64,000 bases of DNA. Source: Lewinellaceae bacterium. Its GTDB lineage: Bacteria; Bacteroidota; Bacteroidia; Chitinophagales; Saprospiraceae. Numbering within the stretch: position 1 is the stretch's first letter; each line of letters begins with the position of its first letter. This document shows, one piece after another, positions 28,467 through 37,437 of this stretch. The position numbers and the translations under genes are program-made. A model generated the notes under the pieces. That model did no database searches and was not told the origin of the DNA. It was given only the letters and a program-made list of their open reading frames with translations. Location: positions 1 through 64,000 of the forward strand of contig CANJPT010000001.1 in assembly GCA_947476195.1 (NCBI GenBank), written 5' to 3'.

Positions 28467-29933
28467 TTAAAAAACACCCAAAAAACGTTCGGCTATCATC
28501 AATGGCCTGAATACATAGCGTTTTTTGACATGATGTCCTTCGCTTCGGCGGAGGATATCCTGCAAGGTTGCCAGTACCGTCAGCAGGAATTTCCCCTTAT
28601 TCAGCATGACACATTCTGCTTGTACCGCATGAACGGCGTCGCTCACTTCTGAGCGGGTAGCGATGCCGCTTTTATTGAGGGTTTCGAGTACTTGTGTCGC
28701 CCAAATTACGGGCACGTGGGCCGCCTCACAAAGCCACAAGATCTCTTCCTGAACTTCACTCAGGCGCTCAAATCCAATTTCAACGGCAAGATCACCCCGG
28801 GCAATCATCACCCCAAAAACTGGTTCAGCCATACCTTGAAGCAACAACATAGGGAGGTTTTGAACGGCTTCAAATGTTTCGATTTTGATTACAATGGGAA
28901 TGGTTTTACTGCCATCCTTTCGTAATAAATCCTGTAGTTCAGCAACATCTACGGCAGAGCGTACAAAAGAAAACCCAAGAATGTCGGCATATTGTTTGGC
29001 AAATGGGATTACTGATTTGTCGTAATCAGTCAGGCAGCGCACTGTGAGTGCTGTATCGGGAAAATTGATTCCTTTTTCCGGTTTTAGCCGGGGTTTAGCT
29101 GCTGAAATACGGGTCATCCGCAGGGTAGCCATTTGATCACCCGGATTTTCCACCACCGCTTCAAACAATCCGTCGTCAAATAAAACCCGATCACCGATAC
29201 GCAAATCTTTTACAACGCCGGGCAGGGTACAACCTACTACGCACTCTTTTTCATCAAACGTTGCATATAGTTCTGCGAGGTAAAAAAGCGATTGTTCGAA
29301 TAGTTTCAAGCTGCCCTTTTTTCTGCCTTTGCCAAGCAGCATGGTTCGAATCTTTGGCCCAGCCAAATCGAGGTAAATTTTACAGGGAATTCCGGTAGCC
29401 TTTGAAGCTCTGTGAACATTGGATATCATCCGCTTCCAATGCTTTGGTCCATCATGGGCGCTGTTAATACGGGCAACATTCATCCCGGCCTTAAGCAGTG
29501 CCTTCACGGCGGCATAATTGTTGGCCATTTCGGTTTCGAAGGTCACCATCAGGTGAGGAATCTTCGGATCTTCTTTTGAACCAAATAACGCAAAAGCACG
29601 CTGACGAATCTGATGCAACCCTGAAGCCGCATCTCCGGGAGAAATCTCTTCTTTGGGGATCTTAGTCCCCAAACGTTTTAACACGGCTTGTACCTGCCTC
29701 AAAATATGGCTTTCCGCACTGGCCAGTGAAGAAAGGCCAGCATCATGCAATTCATTTTGAATAGGGCGCAAATTCTCCCGCCGGAGCGCCAGATAGTGTA
29801 TCAGATTGGTGATACTGTGTTTTTGCTTTGGATGCACCCGGGCAATGACACCTCCAAAATTTACTACCGCAGCCTTCTGGCCCTGGTAGATGCGTTCAAC
29901 GTCTGCACGGAGTTGGGAGAGAGCATATTTCAT
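28467..29933 (-). CDS. Atypical pyruvate kinase-like enzyme
   Basis: In this 488-residue protein the first 130 or so residues are helical and unlike standard pyruvate kinase. After them come recognisable catalytic-barrel motifs: GMNVARINSAHD, LDLAGPKIRT, VIKIETFEAV with the catalytic Lys and a metal-binding Glu, VMIARGDLAVEI and VIWATQVLETLNKSGIATRSEVSDAV. The usual SGETAxGxYP segment and the whole C-terminal regulatory domain are missing. Two K+-ligand positions differ from the classical enzyme: Ser in NFSH becomes Ala in NSAH, and Thr of LDTKGPE becomes Leu. The Glu of that motif is Lys, as in potassium-independent pyruvate kinases. The ATG at 29933 is preferred over a GTG at 29960. It could be an alternative pyruvate kinase or a related phosphotransferase. 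Confidence 0.75.
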   Translation of the reverse strand: MKYALSQLRADVERIYQGQKAAVVNFGGVIARVHPKQKHSITNLIHYLALRRENLRPIQNELHDAGLSSLASAESHILRQVQAVLKRLGTKIPKEEISPGDAASGLHQIRQRAFALFGSKEDPKIPHLMVTFETEMANNYAAVKALLKAGMNVARINSAHDGPKHWKRMISNVHRASKATGIPCKIYLDLAGPKIRTMLLGKGRKKGSLKLFEQSLFYLAELYATFDEKECVVGCTLPGVVKDLRIGDRVLFDDGLFEAVVENPGDQMATLRMTRISAAKPRLKPEKGINFPDTALTVRCLTDYDKSVIPFAKQYADILGFSFVRSAVDVAELQDLLRKDGSKTIPIVIKIETFEAVQNLPMLLLQGMAEPVFGVMIARGDLAVEIGFERLSEVQEEILWLCEAAHVPVIWATQVLETLNKSGIATRSEVSDAVHAVQAECVMLNKGKFLLTVLATLQDILRRSEGHHVKKRYVFRPLMIAERFLGVF

Positions 29934-30526
29934 AGCCCTGCAAAAGTCCAGAAACCGCACAAAATCAGAACAGATCTATCTTATGAGGGCAGATGATCTT
30001 TATCATCTTGCAAAACGTATTGCAAGACCTGATTTTATTTTGATCCAGTGAACTGGCTACAAAAAAAGATGTCTGATAATTAGACGTTGAACTTACGGGA
30101 CTTGAAAAAACAAGGTTGCCTACTGGAAAGTGTACCCGTTTTACTGAATTTAGATAATAGATTAAGATGCAGCCGTCTTACAATTGTTGTCTGTAAGATG
30201 GATATTTTATACCGTTGGTTTGAAAAGTCAGGTCAACATGACTTCTCTTATACAAGATGGACACCCTACCAAGCAAAGTCTTGGGTAGACAGATTAAAGA
30301 TAAATGACTGTATTTCAATTAGAAAAGCTTTACATTTTTCGAATCAAAAATAGACATTGGTTCTTTGAGCCGTAAGAAAATAAACATGAAGAAAAATTTG
30401 TATTTTTCTAACATACCCCCCCTTATATGCGTCAAAGCTTGGGCAAATGTAGTTTTAATTTTCTTTTCAATTTATTTAAATAACATACTTATTATTTTTT
30501 CTTCGGTATATGTTCTCTAAGTATGC
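29934..30526. other. Gap with a dispersed repeat and a doubtful 44-codon frame
   Basis: This stretch holds the second copy of the 31-bp repeat (30080-30110) and a weak 44-codon plus-strand frame at 30386-30520. That frame begins MKKNLYFSNIPPLICVKAW and contains a run of seven C. Its start resembles the N termini of SusC-type TonB receptors, but it stops before any receptor domain. It may be a fragment or chance. Nothing else is recognisable. Confidence 0.3.
30080..30110. repeat. 31-bp dispersed repeat, copy 2
   Basis: It matches 26553-26583 at 28 of 31 positions and lies about 150 bp upstream of the pyruvate kinase-like gene. Confidence 0.5.
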
Positions 30527-32983
30527 TTAAAACTCCACTACAAAGCCCAGCGTTGGCAAAAAAGAGCCTTCCGTATTGACGAGCAAAAGTGGAATAGCAT
30601 TGCTGCTATCAGATCGAAGCGGCAAATTGTCTGTAGTTGCAAAGGTTGAACCATCGGCACTGCGCTGGAAGGTATAGTTAGGAAATGCCGGATTTACGGT
30701 GTTCAACAAATTCTGAATATCGGCAAACAAATCGAGCGTCATTCGTTTAAAGTTCCACTTTTTGTCCACACGAATATCCATTTGGCTAAAACTACTGAGT
30801 CTAAGCGTGTTCAATTGGTTGTAATCCAGGAGGCCCGTGCCTAAGGTTGCGTAATTGAGCTGACTGGCAACCAGATCAAATGGTGTGTAAGGCACCCCAC
30901 CTTGCCAGCGATATTTGATGCCTAATTCCCAGTTGTGGCGAAATTTATAGCCAGCGATCAAAGAAAGCAAGTGTCGGTTATCCCAGGCGGAAGAAATAAT
31001 TTCACCGTTTTTGTTGCTGAATTTTGACCAGAACAGAGTGTATGAGCCTGTGAAATACAGGTGATTATTTAGTTTTTGCTGCCCAAAAAATTCGATACCA
31101 TAGGCGTTCCCCTTACCTACCGGCAAAACCTTTTCGTTCCCAAGGATGCCAAACCCGCCGCCCTGATTCGCCAGCGAAATACCACTAAATGCACTGATCG
31201 GATAATCCGTATATTGTTTGTAGAAGCCCTCCAATGTGAATCTCAGGCTCCGGTTTGGTACAAACTCCAGCCCCGCGACATAATGATCACATCGCAGATA
31301 AGGCAGGTCTTTATTTCCCAATTCCCCCGTATTATCCCGATAGCCCAACACGGTATAAAGGGGCGTTTTATAATATCGTCCCACCGATGCGTTTAATTTC
31401 CATTTGGAGGCTACACCGTAGCTTAGACTGAATCGCGGGCTGATGGTTTCCAACAATTTAGCACCATTGTCTGTAAATGTATTTCCATCGGTCCGCAGGC
31501 CGAAAGAAAGCCCCAGTCGTTCGTTAAAAAAGGTCCTGTTGACTTGTCCAAACAAACCGAATTTTAAAAAATCAATGGCCGTGTAAAAGCGAGATACGGT
31601 TGCAGGCTGAATCACATTACCCACCGAATCCAGAATCTCAGCCCTGATTCGTGTATAGGCGTCATTATTGTATTTGACGTATTGTGCCATAGCTCCGGCG
31701 CTAAATTTCCAGGATCCGAAATATTGATTGAGGTCAAACCGGAGTTTATTTTCGATTTCCTGACTTTTTATCCCCAGTATGCGTTTCGACTCATCCATTT
31801 GTTTGCCATCTGTATTTTCGGCAAACTGATCTAATTTGTTGTCGAGCATATTTCTGCTGAAGGTCAGATTCCAAAAGCCATTATCAATCAATCGCTTAAG
31901 TGCAAAGCCCTGGGTGTAATTCCATTGATTTGACCCGGGCACGGAGCTCAGAATGTACAAGTTTTCTGGTGTTGCATCCTTTGGAGCTTCAAAATAAAAA
32001 TCGTCAATTGCTCCAACGCCGAGGATAGTCAGGGTCGTTTTAGCATTAAACTTATGGGTCACTTTGTATTGAAAATCCCAGTAATCAGGCCGAATAGGTA
32101 GTCCAATGGCCTTGAACAGTAATTGAAGGTAGGAGCGCCTGGCAGAGGCCAGAAAAGTCGTTTTGCCATTCTTTTTGCCAATCGGACCTTCTGTGGTCAG
32201 CGCAGTTTCTGAGGCACTTACCCGAATATTGCCCTGGATTCGCTCGGGATTACCATCCCGTTGACGGAATTGCAACACAGACGAGAGGGTATTATCATAC
32301 CGGGCATTGAAGGCACTGGTAGACAGGGTTACGTCTTCAATGAAAGAAACATTCAGCATTCCGGCAGGGCCACCGGCAGCGCCCTGTGTCGTAAAGTGAT
32401 TGATTACTGGAATTTCAACGCCATCCAGATAATATACGTTTTCGCTGGGGCCGCCACCTCTGATAATAAGGTCGTTGCGAAATCCCCCGCCTGTTCCGGC
32501 CACTCCGCCCACACCCGGAAGCGCCTGCACAACCTTACTGATATCGAAGTTGCCACCAGGATTGTTTTTGATTTCCTCTGCAGACAGATTTTGGATTGAA
32601 AGTGGTGTTTCCGCAGAAGCAATCCTGACAGAGCGATTCACACTTACAACTACTTCATTAAGGGACTTTCCCTCGGGCTCAAGTTCAAAATTTAGCTGAC
32701 TTGCATTTCCAGTCGTAATAACGACATTGAATTTTGTCTGGGCTTCGTAGCCAATATAGCTTGCCACGATATTGTAGGTTTTGGGTGGAATCCCTGAAAT
32801 CCTGAAATTGCCCTCCGAATCGGTTGCGGCCCCAATAGTGCTGCCTTCGAGTTTAATACTTACGCCTATCAGGGCTTCCTGGCTGAGTTTGTCTTTGACA
32901 GAGCCGGTTAAGATGCCTGTATTTTGGGCTTGAACCAAGGAAGAAATGAAAAGAAAGAGTATTGAAAGACTAGAAATGCGCAT
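30527..32983 (-). CDS. TonB-dependent receptor with carboxypeptidase-regulatory-like domain
   Basis: This 818-residue outer-membrane receptor has a signal peptide ending at LVQAQ. A carboxypeptidase-regulatory-like beta-sandwich follows (about 22-100, GSVKDKLSQEALIGVSI...ASYIGYE), then a plug domain (about 110-230, with LIIRGGGPSENVYYLDGVEIP) and a 22-strand-type barrel to the C-terminal aromatic residue. It lacks the long SusC signature and has no SusD-like neighbour, so it is more like a siderophore, metal or peptide receptor than a glycan importer. The ligand is unknown. It is transcribed alone, converging on the gap that follows. Confidence 0.9.
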   Translation of the reverse strand: MRISSLSILFLFISSLVQAQNTGILTGSVKDKLSQEALIGVSIKLEGSTIGAATDSEGNFRISGIPPKTYNIVASYIGYEAQTKFNVVITTGNASQLNFELEPEGKSLNEVVVSVNRSVRIASAETPLSIQNLSAEEIKNNPGGNFDISKVVQALPGVGGVAGTGGGFRNDLIIRGGGPSENVYYLDGVEIPVINHFTTQGAAGGPAGMLNVSFIEDVTLSTSAFNARYDNTLSSVLQFRQRDGNPERIQGNIRVSASETALTTEGPIGKKNGKTTFLASARRSYLQLLFKAIGLPIRPDYWDFQYKVTHKFNAKTTLTILGVGAIDDFYFEAPKDATPENLYILSSVPGSNQWNYTQGFALKRLIDNGFWNLTFSRNMLDNKLDQFAENTDGKQMDESKRILGIKSQEIENKLRFDLNQYFGSWKFSAGAMAQYVKYNNDAYTRIRAEILDSVGNVIQPATVSRFYTAIDFLKFGLFGQVNRTFFNERLGLSFGLRTDGNTFTDNGAKLLETISPRFSLSYGVASKWKLNASVGRYYKTPLYTVLGYRDNTGELGNKDLPYLRCDHYVAGLEFVPNRSLRFTLEGFYKQYTDYPISAFSGISLANQGGGFGILGNEKVLPVGKGNAYGIEFFGQQKLNNHLYFTGSYTLFWSKFSNKNGEIISSAWDNRHLLSLIAGYKFRHNWELGIKYRWQGGVPYTPFDLVASQLNYATLGTGLLDYNQLNTLRLSSFSQMDIRVDKKWNFKRMTLDLFADIQNLLNTVNPAFPNYTFQRSADGSTFATTDNLPLRSDSSNAIPLLLVNTEGSFLPTLGFVVEF

Positions 32984-33115
32984 GATCTTTATTGAATTAC
33001 GTCTTATTTTAAGAAAAATTGAAACATTTGATTGCTTCCCGTAATATTTCGCAAGTTATCAAGACCGGAGCAATTCATAGGAAGCGGTGGGTAAACATAC
33101 CAGCATTCATTTTGT

Positions 33116-33470
33116 TTATTCAATTGCCCGCCGATAAAACAAAGGCTTCAAATTCCGGAAATTGCCTCTGTTGTCAAAAACATCCTCTATCGGTGTACGG
33201 ACTTGACCAGTGCAATTCGTTCTCCCGATTGCGAAGTTGCTTCAGGGTAATAACTCCCTGTTCCCATTCGTTCTCTAAAGGAATATCAATCACCCAATCC
33301 TGCTCAATTTCCGCTGCCCAAACGATGTCGGGTTCCTTCAGTATGGGTGATTGAGCAAAAAGGGTGGTTACGATCCAGGCATCCGGCGAAGTGATCAGGT
33401 GTTGACCGTTAAGCCTGAATAATTATTTCAAAAATATTTTAACGACAGGCAGCGAATCAAAACCCAGCAT
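33116..33470 (-). pseudogene. Decayed small gene with an in-frame stop and a frameshift
   Basis: On the minus strand an ATG at 33470 starts MLGFDSLPVVKIFLK and meets a TAA at 33423-33425. The same frame then continues for over 70 codons of protein-like sequence, including HLITSPDAWIVTTLFAQSP, IVWAAEIEQDWVIDIP and GVITLKQLRNRENELH. Near 33190-33205 the sensible frame shifts and continues as RTPIEDVFDNRGNFRNLKPL to a stop at 33116. Composition is like a genuine Bacteroidota protein. I do not recognise the family. Sequencing error could explain one of the two lesions, but hardly both. Confidence 0.5.
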
Positions 33471-33603
33471 CGTTTTTATCTTATCATTCGCAAAAACAGG
33501 TTTTGTGAATAGAAAAAGCAGGTTTTTTTTAGTTGGTTTTGTTTGTTTCAATGGGCACGCTGGTAAGTGTGCCTTTTGTATTTTTACACCCAAAATCATT
33601 GCT

Positions 33604-35175
33604 ATGAAAAAGATCCTGACCGCTTTTTTTGCCTTCCTGGGGCCTTTAGCCTTATTTACTCAGAATTTTCCACCACAGATCTCCAGCCTGAGCGCAATCC
33701 CGGATTGGGCAAACCTTACCCTTAGTATAAGCTACGAGGTAACGGACAACGAAAATGATCCTTTAGAGATCATACTACAGTTTTCTGACAACGGAGGCAA
33801 AACGTATGCGTTAAGTAGTCAAATTCCCGCTACCGGAGATGTTGGATTCCCCGTACAACCCGGCAATCGAAGCATTACCTGCGACTTGTCAGCCCTTTCC
33901 AACACGGCTGCCCCCTTCAGTCTCCGTCTAATTGCCGACGATAAACAAATCTTTGATATTCAAGCCCTTATCAACGAGGTCGATAGCAATCGAATGCACA
34001 CCGATCTCGATTTCCTGGAAGGCATCCGCCACCGAACCACTGGCAATCCACACCTGATTGCGACCCGTGATTCTATTCAAAACCTATTCCTGGGTGCAGG
34101 CCTGCAATACGAAGAACAAAATGTTCCTCTGGGAAATTATGTCGGAAAAAACCTGATCGGCAACCTTCCCGGCACAATGGCTGCAGAAAAAGTCGTTATC
34201 AACGATGCGCACTATGATACGGTAAACAATGCACCTGGCGCCGATGACAATGGCTCAGGCACCGTTGGCATGATGGAGGCTGTGCGACTTATGAGCCGCT
34301 ACCCCAGCAAAAAATCACTACGCTTTATCGGCTTCGATCTGGAAGAATCCGGCTTGCTGGGCAGCATTCGCTACGTCAACACTGGCATTCCGGCATCAGA
34401 GCAGATCGAGGGTGTTTTTAACTACGAAATGATCGGCTACTGGAGCGATGAGCCCAATACCCAAATTCTCCCGCAAGGTTTTCCATTTTTATTCCCGGCC
34501 GCCTCTGCCCAGGTGGCCGCCAATAACTACCGGGGTGATTTTATCACCAATGTTGGAAATTCAATTTCTCAGCCGCTCACACTGCTTTTTAGCACTGCTG
34601 CCCAGCAATATGTACCTGATTTAAAGGTTATTACCCTGGATGTGCCGGGAGATGGTTCTGTCGCTCCGGATCTGCAGCGAAGCGACCATGCCTCGTTTTG
34701 GGCAGCAGGAAAAAAAGCCTTGATGCTCACCGATGGCGCCAACTTCCGCAACCAGTGCTACCACACCCCCGGCGATACCCTGGAGGGAAAATTAAACCTG
34801 ACGTTTCTCTCCAATGTAGTTAAAGCTACTATTGCCGCTATGGCGCAATTGGCTGAAATTCAACACGGAGACTGGGCTACTGCTACATTTAAAAGCAATG
34901 TAGGCGTAAGTACTCCGCAACCAATTTGCAATATTTACGCTTATCAGGAGCCCAACCAAATGGACGCACTGGTTCTGGAGCTGAGATCTTGTATCTATTC
35001 AGAAGTCGTTCTTGAACTTTACGACATGAAGGGGACGCTTATTTTACAACAAAATACCATACTTCCGGACAATGGATCATACCCGATACTCCTTCCAAAA
35101 TTGCCCTCGGCCGTTTATGTTCTAAAAATAAAACATGCAGGAGGTACAATGTCGCAGAAAATCATCCTTCGGTGA
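33604..35175 (+). CDS. Secreted M28-family zinc aminopeptidase with T9SS type A sorting domain
   Basis: This 523-residue protein has a signal peptide (MKKILTAFFAFLGPLALFTQ) and an Ig-like N-terminal module (to about residue 115). An M28 peptidase domain follows, with zinc-binding HYDT near residue 203, GADDNGSG near 214 and the catalytic Glu pair in DLEESGLLGS near 247. A further HAS motif lies in RSDHASFW. The last 80 residues form a T9SS type A sorting domain (VVLELYDMKGTLILQ...PSAVYVLKIKHAGGTMSQKIILR). It is predicted to be exported to the surface or medium as an aminopeptidase. The ATG at 33604 is chosen because the signal peptide begins there. It is the third predicted T9SS cargo in the window. 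Confidence 0.9.
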   Translation: MKKILTAFFAFLGPLALFTQNFPPQISSLSAIPDWANLTLSISYEVTDNENDPLEIILQFSDNGGKTYALSSQIPATGDVGFPVQPGNRSITCDLSALSNTAAPFSLRLIADDKQIFDIQALINEVDSNRMHTDLDFLEGIRHRTTGNPHLIATRDSIQNLFLGAGLQYEEQNVPLGNYVGKNLIGNLPGTMAAEKVVINDAHYDTVNNAPGADDNGSGTVGMMEAVRLMSRYPSKKSLRFIGFDLEESGLLGSIRYVNTGIPASEQIEGVFNYEMIGYWSDEPNTQILPQGFPFLFPAASAQVAANNYRGDFITNVGNSISQPLTLLFSTAAQQYVPDLKVITLDVPGDGSVAPDLQRSDHASFWAAGKKALMLTDGANFRNQCYHTPGDTLEGKLNLTFLSNVVKATIAAMAQLAEIQHGDWATATFKSNVGVSTPQPICNIYAYQEPNQMDALVLELRSCIYSEVVLELYDMKGTLILQQNTILPDNGSYPILLPKLPSAVYVLKIKHAGGTMSQKIILR

Positions 35176-35188
35176 GTTAATTGAGCCT

Positions 35189-35217
35189 GTCAACGCAGGT
35201 TTTTGAAAACCTACGGA
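35189..35217. repeat. Degenerate palindrome ahead of ribF
   Basis: A perfect AGGTTTT/AAAACCT stem with a 2-nt loop lies inside a longer imperfect inverted repeat. Its CCTACGGAG flank resembles the longer palindrome at 54690-54721, so both may belong to one intergenic repeat family. Confidence 0.35.
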
Positions 35218-35237
35218 GTCTACGCCCACTTGATTTC

Positions 35238-35245
35238 TATCTTTG
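35238..35245 (+). promoter_or_regulatory. -7 element eight bases from the ribF start
   Basis: TATCTTTG is a perfect TAnnTTTG match ending 8 nt before the ATG at 35254. If used, transcription would begin at or next to the start codon, giving a leaderless mRNA. Confidence 0.5.
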
Positions 35246-35253
35246 CCGCCCTT

Positions 35254-37332
35254 ATGCGGGTTTACACCGATTTATCAAAGCTTCCTTCCTTTCGAAATGC
35301 CGTGGTCACCATTGGTTCGTTTGATGGCGTCCATCTTGGTCATCGACGCATCCTTGAACAAGTACAGACAATTGCCACGAAGCACGAAGGTGAAAGCGTG
35401 GTCATCACCTTCGACCCTCACCCGCGTTCGATATTAAGGCCTGAGGATACAAGCTTCAAGTTACTTTCTACCACCGACGAGAAGATTGCACTCCTTGCCG
35501 AGGCTGGGATCGATCATGTGGTCGTAGTGCCCTTTTCAATTGAATTTTCGCAGCAGACGGCCCTTCAGTATGTCGAAGATTTTTTAGTTAAAAAATTTGA
35601 GCCCTTATTTATTGTTATTGGATACGACCACCATTTTGGCGCTGGTCGGGAAGGGGATATTAATTTCCTCAAAAAATTTGAAAAAACGGCGGGTTTCAAA
35701 GTACTTGAAATCTCTGCTCAGGAGGTCGATGAAATTGCAATAAGTTCATCCAAAATCAGAAAAGCCCTGGAAAACAGTGATATTTGCCTAGCTAATCGTT
35801 TATTGGGCCATTCGTTTTCCTTTTCTGGCAAAGTGGTGGAAGGAAATAAAATTGGACGAACCATTGGCTTCCCTACCGCAAATATTGAGATAGATGATCC
35901 GCATAAATTAGTCCTGCCTGAAGGAATCTATGCATCCCTTGTTTTATTTTCGGGTAAGGACAAACCCATTCAAAATACGGTCAAAGGAGCGCTTTACATT
36001 GGCAAACGCCCTACCCTATCTCCCGATGATAAGCGCGTCATTGAAGTTAACCTGCTTGGATTTTCGGGTGAATTGTATGGCGAAATTCTAACGATAGCGG
36101 TTGTGGATTTTATTCGCCCTGATAAAAAACTGGACAGTCTGGAAGCCCTCAAAAAGCAGATCGCGGAAGATGAAGCCGCGATTGAAAAACGCTTACAAAA
36201 CTTGACACCACTTACGCAAAACGCATCCGACCGAAACACCCGGGCTCAAGACCTGTCCTTCGAACGTAAAAATCCGGGATCAGGCGTGGCTGTCGTGATC
36301 TTAAACTACAATACCCGCCGTCACCTGGAACAATACCTGCCCTCAGTGATCGCCAACAGCGCCGGCGCAAGGATCATCGTGGCAGATAATGGTTCACCCG
36401 ACGATTCCATGGCGTTTCTTCGGAGCCATTATCCAAGCGTTGAACTAATTGATTTACAACAAAACTGGGGCTTTGCGGAAGGGTATAATCGGGCGCTAAT
36501 ACAAGTCCAGGCTGAAATATACGTCATTCTAAATTCCGATGTAGAAGTCGCGCCTGGCTGGCTTTCGCCAATACTGGAGGCCATGAAGAACGACCCGAGC
36601 ATTGCGGTAGCCCAACCCAAAATTCTTGCCTGGGAACCGTCAAGGGTTTATGGCGAACCCTTTGAACCAAAATTTGAATATGCCGGAGCCTCCGGCGGCT
36701 GGATTGATCGCCTTGGCTACCCCTTTTGCAGGGGCCGGATCTTCAGTCAGCGGGAAGCCGATCATGGGCAATACGATGATCCGCAGGAATGTTTTTGGGC
36801 ATCCGGTGCAGCGTTCTTTATCCGCGCTGAATTATATCACACCTTTGGCGGCTTTGACGGCGACTATTTTGCCCACAACGAAGAGATCGATCTTTGCTGG
36901 AGATTGAAGCGTGCAGGCTATCGGATTTGGTGTATCCCAAAATCAGTCGTCTGGCACTTAGGCGGCGGCACCCTGGAATATGAAAACCCGCGCAAGGTGT
37001 TTCTCAATTTCCGAAATAGCCTGTATTCCCTATTAAAAAACGAACCTTGTGGCAAATTACTTTGGTTGATCCCAACCCGCTTTTTACTGGATGGACTGGC
37101 AGGGCTGCGATTTGCCGTTAAAGGGCAGTATCGTGCTATTTGGGCGATTGTAAGGGCTCATTTTTCCCTTTATCGCAATGTTAGGTCAATCCTTCAAAAA
37201 CGACGCGTTGGTAATAAAGTCATTGAAAATCAAAATATTGCACCTGAAAATACAGCAGGCGTTTATCCAGGTAGTATCATAATAGCCCATTATTTGCGCC
37301 GGGTGAAACTGTTTTCAAAATTGCAATCATAG
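35254..37332 (+). CDS. ribF: Bifunctional riboflavin kinase/FAD synthetase fused to a family 2 glycosyltransferase
   Basis: This 692-residue single frame joins two complete enzymes. Residues 1-315 are RibF: FAD synthetase with TIGSFDGVHLGHRRIL, ITFDPHPRSIL and ISSSKIRKAL, and riboflavin kinase with GRTIGFPTANI and GIYASLV. A 25-30-residue polar linker follows. Residues 345-690 form a rhamnosyltransferase-like GT2 domain: VAVVILNYNTRRHLEQYL, IVADNGSPDDS, ILNSDVEVAPGWL and FDGDYFAHNEEIDLCWRLKRAG. RibF converts riboflavin to FMN and FAD in the cytosol; the GT2 half would act on a nucleotide sugar at the inner membrane face. I know of no functional link, so the fusion may be a lost stop codon between adjacent genes, a real fusion or a sequencing artefact. 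The ATG at 35254 is fixed by the RibF start. Confidence 0.85.
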   Translation: MRVYTDLSKLPSFRNAVVTIGSFDGVHLGHRRILEQVQTIATKHEGESVVITFDPHPRSILRPEDTSFKLLSTTDEKIALLAEAGIDHVVVVPFSIEFSQQTALQYVEDFLVKKFEPLFIVIGYDHHFGAGREGDINFLKKFEKTAGFKVLEISAQEVDEIAISSSKIRKALENSDICLANRLLGHSFSFSGKVVEGNKIGRTIGFPTANIEIDDPHKLVLPEGIYASLVLFSGKDKPIQNTVKGALYIGKRPTLSPDDKRVIEVNLLGFSGELYGEILTIAVVDFIRPDKKLDSLEALKKQIAEDEAAIEKRLQNLTPLTQNASDRNTRAQDLSFERKNPGSGVAVVILNYNTRRHLEQYLPSVIANSAGARIIVADNGSPDDSMAFLRSHYPSVELIDLQQNWGFAEGYNRALIQVQAEIYVILNSDVEVAPGWLSPILEAMKNDPSIAVAQPKILAWEPSRVYGEPFEPKFEYAGASGGWIDRLGYPFCRGRIFSQREADHGQYDDPQECFWASGAAFFIRAELYHTFGGFDGDYFAHNEEIDLCWRLKRAGYRIWCIPKSVVWHLGGGTLEYENPRKVFLNFRNSLYSLLKNEPCGKLLWLIPTRFLLDGLAGLRFAVKGQYRAIWAIVRAHFSLYRNVRSILQKRRVGNKVIENQNIAPENTAGVYPGSIIIAHYLRRVKLFSKLQS

Positions 37333-37382
37333 CTGAATAAGATCTTTCCTGCAAACTGGAACCTTGTTCCGGTGTACGAATC

Positions 37383-37429
37383 CCCGGAACAGCGTTCCGG
37401 TCTACAAAATACCAGAACGCTGTTCCGGG
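37383..37429. repeat. 19-bp inverted repeat with internal palindrome
   Basis: CCCGGAACAGCGTTCCGGT (37383-37401) and ACCAGAACGCTGTTCCGGG (37411-37429) are inverted copies at 18 of 19 positions with a 9-nt loop. Another GTTCCGG lies at 37366-37372. There is no T-run, so it is a dispersed-palindrome type element rather than a classical terminator. Confidence 0.55.
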
Positions 37430-37437
37430 ATAAAATT

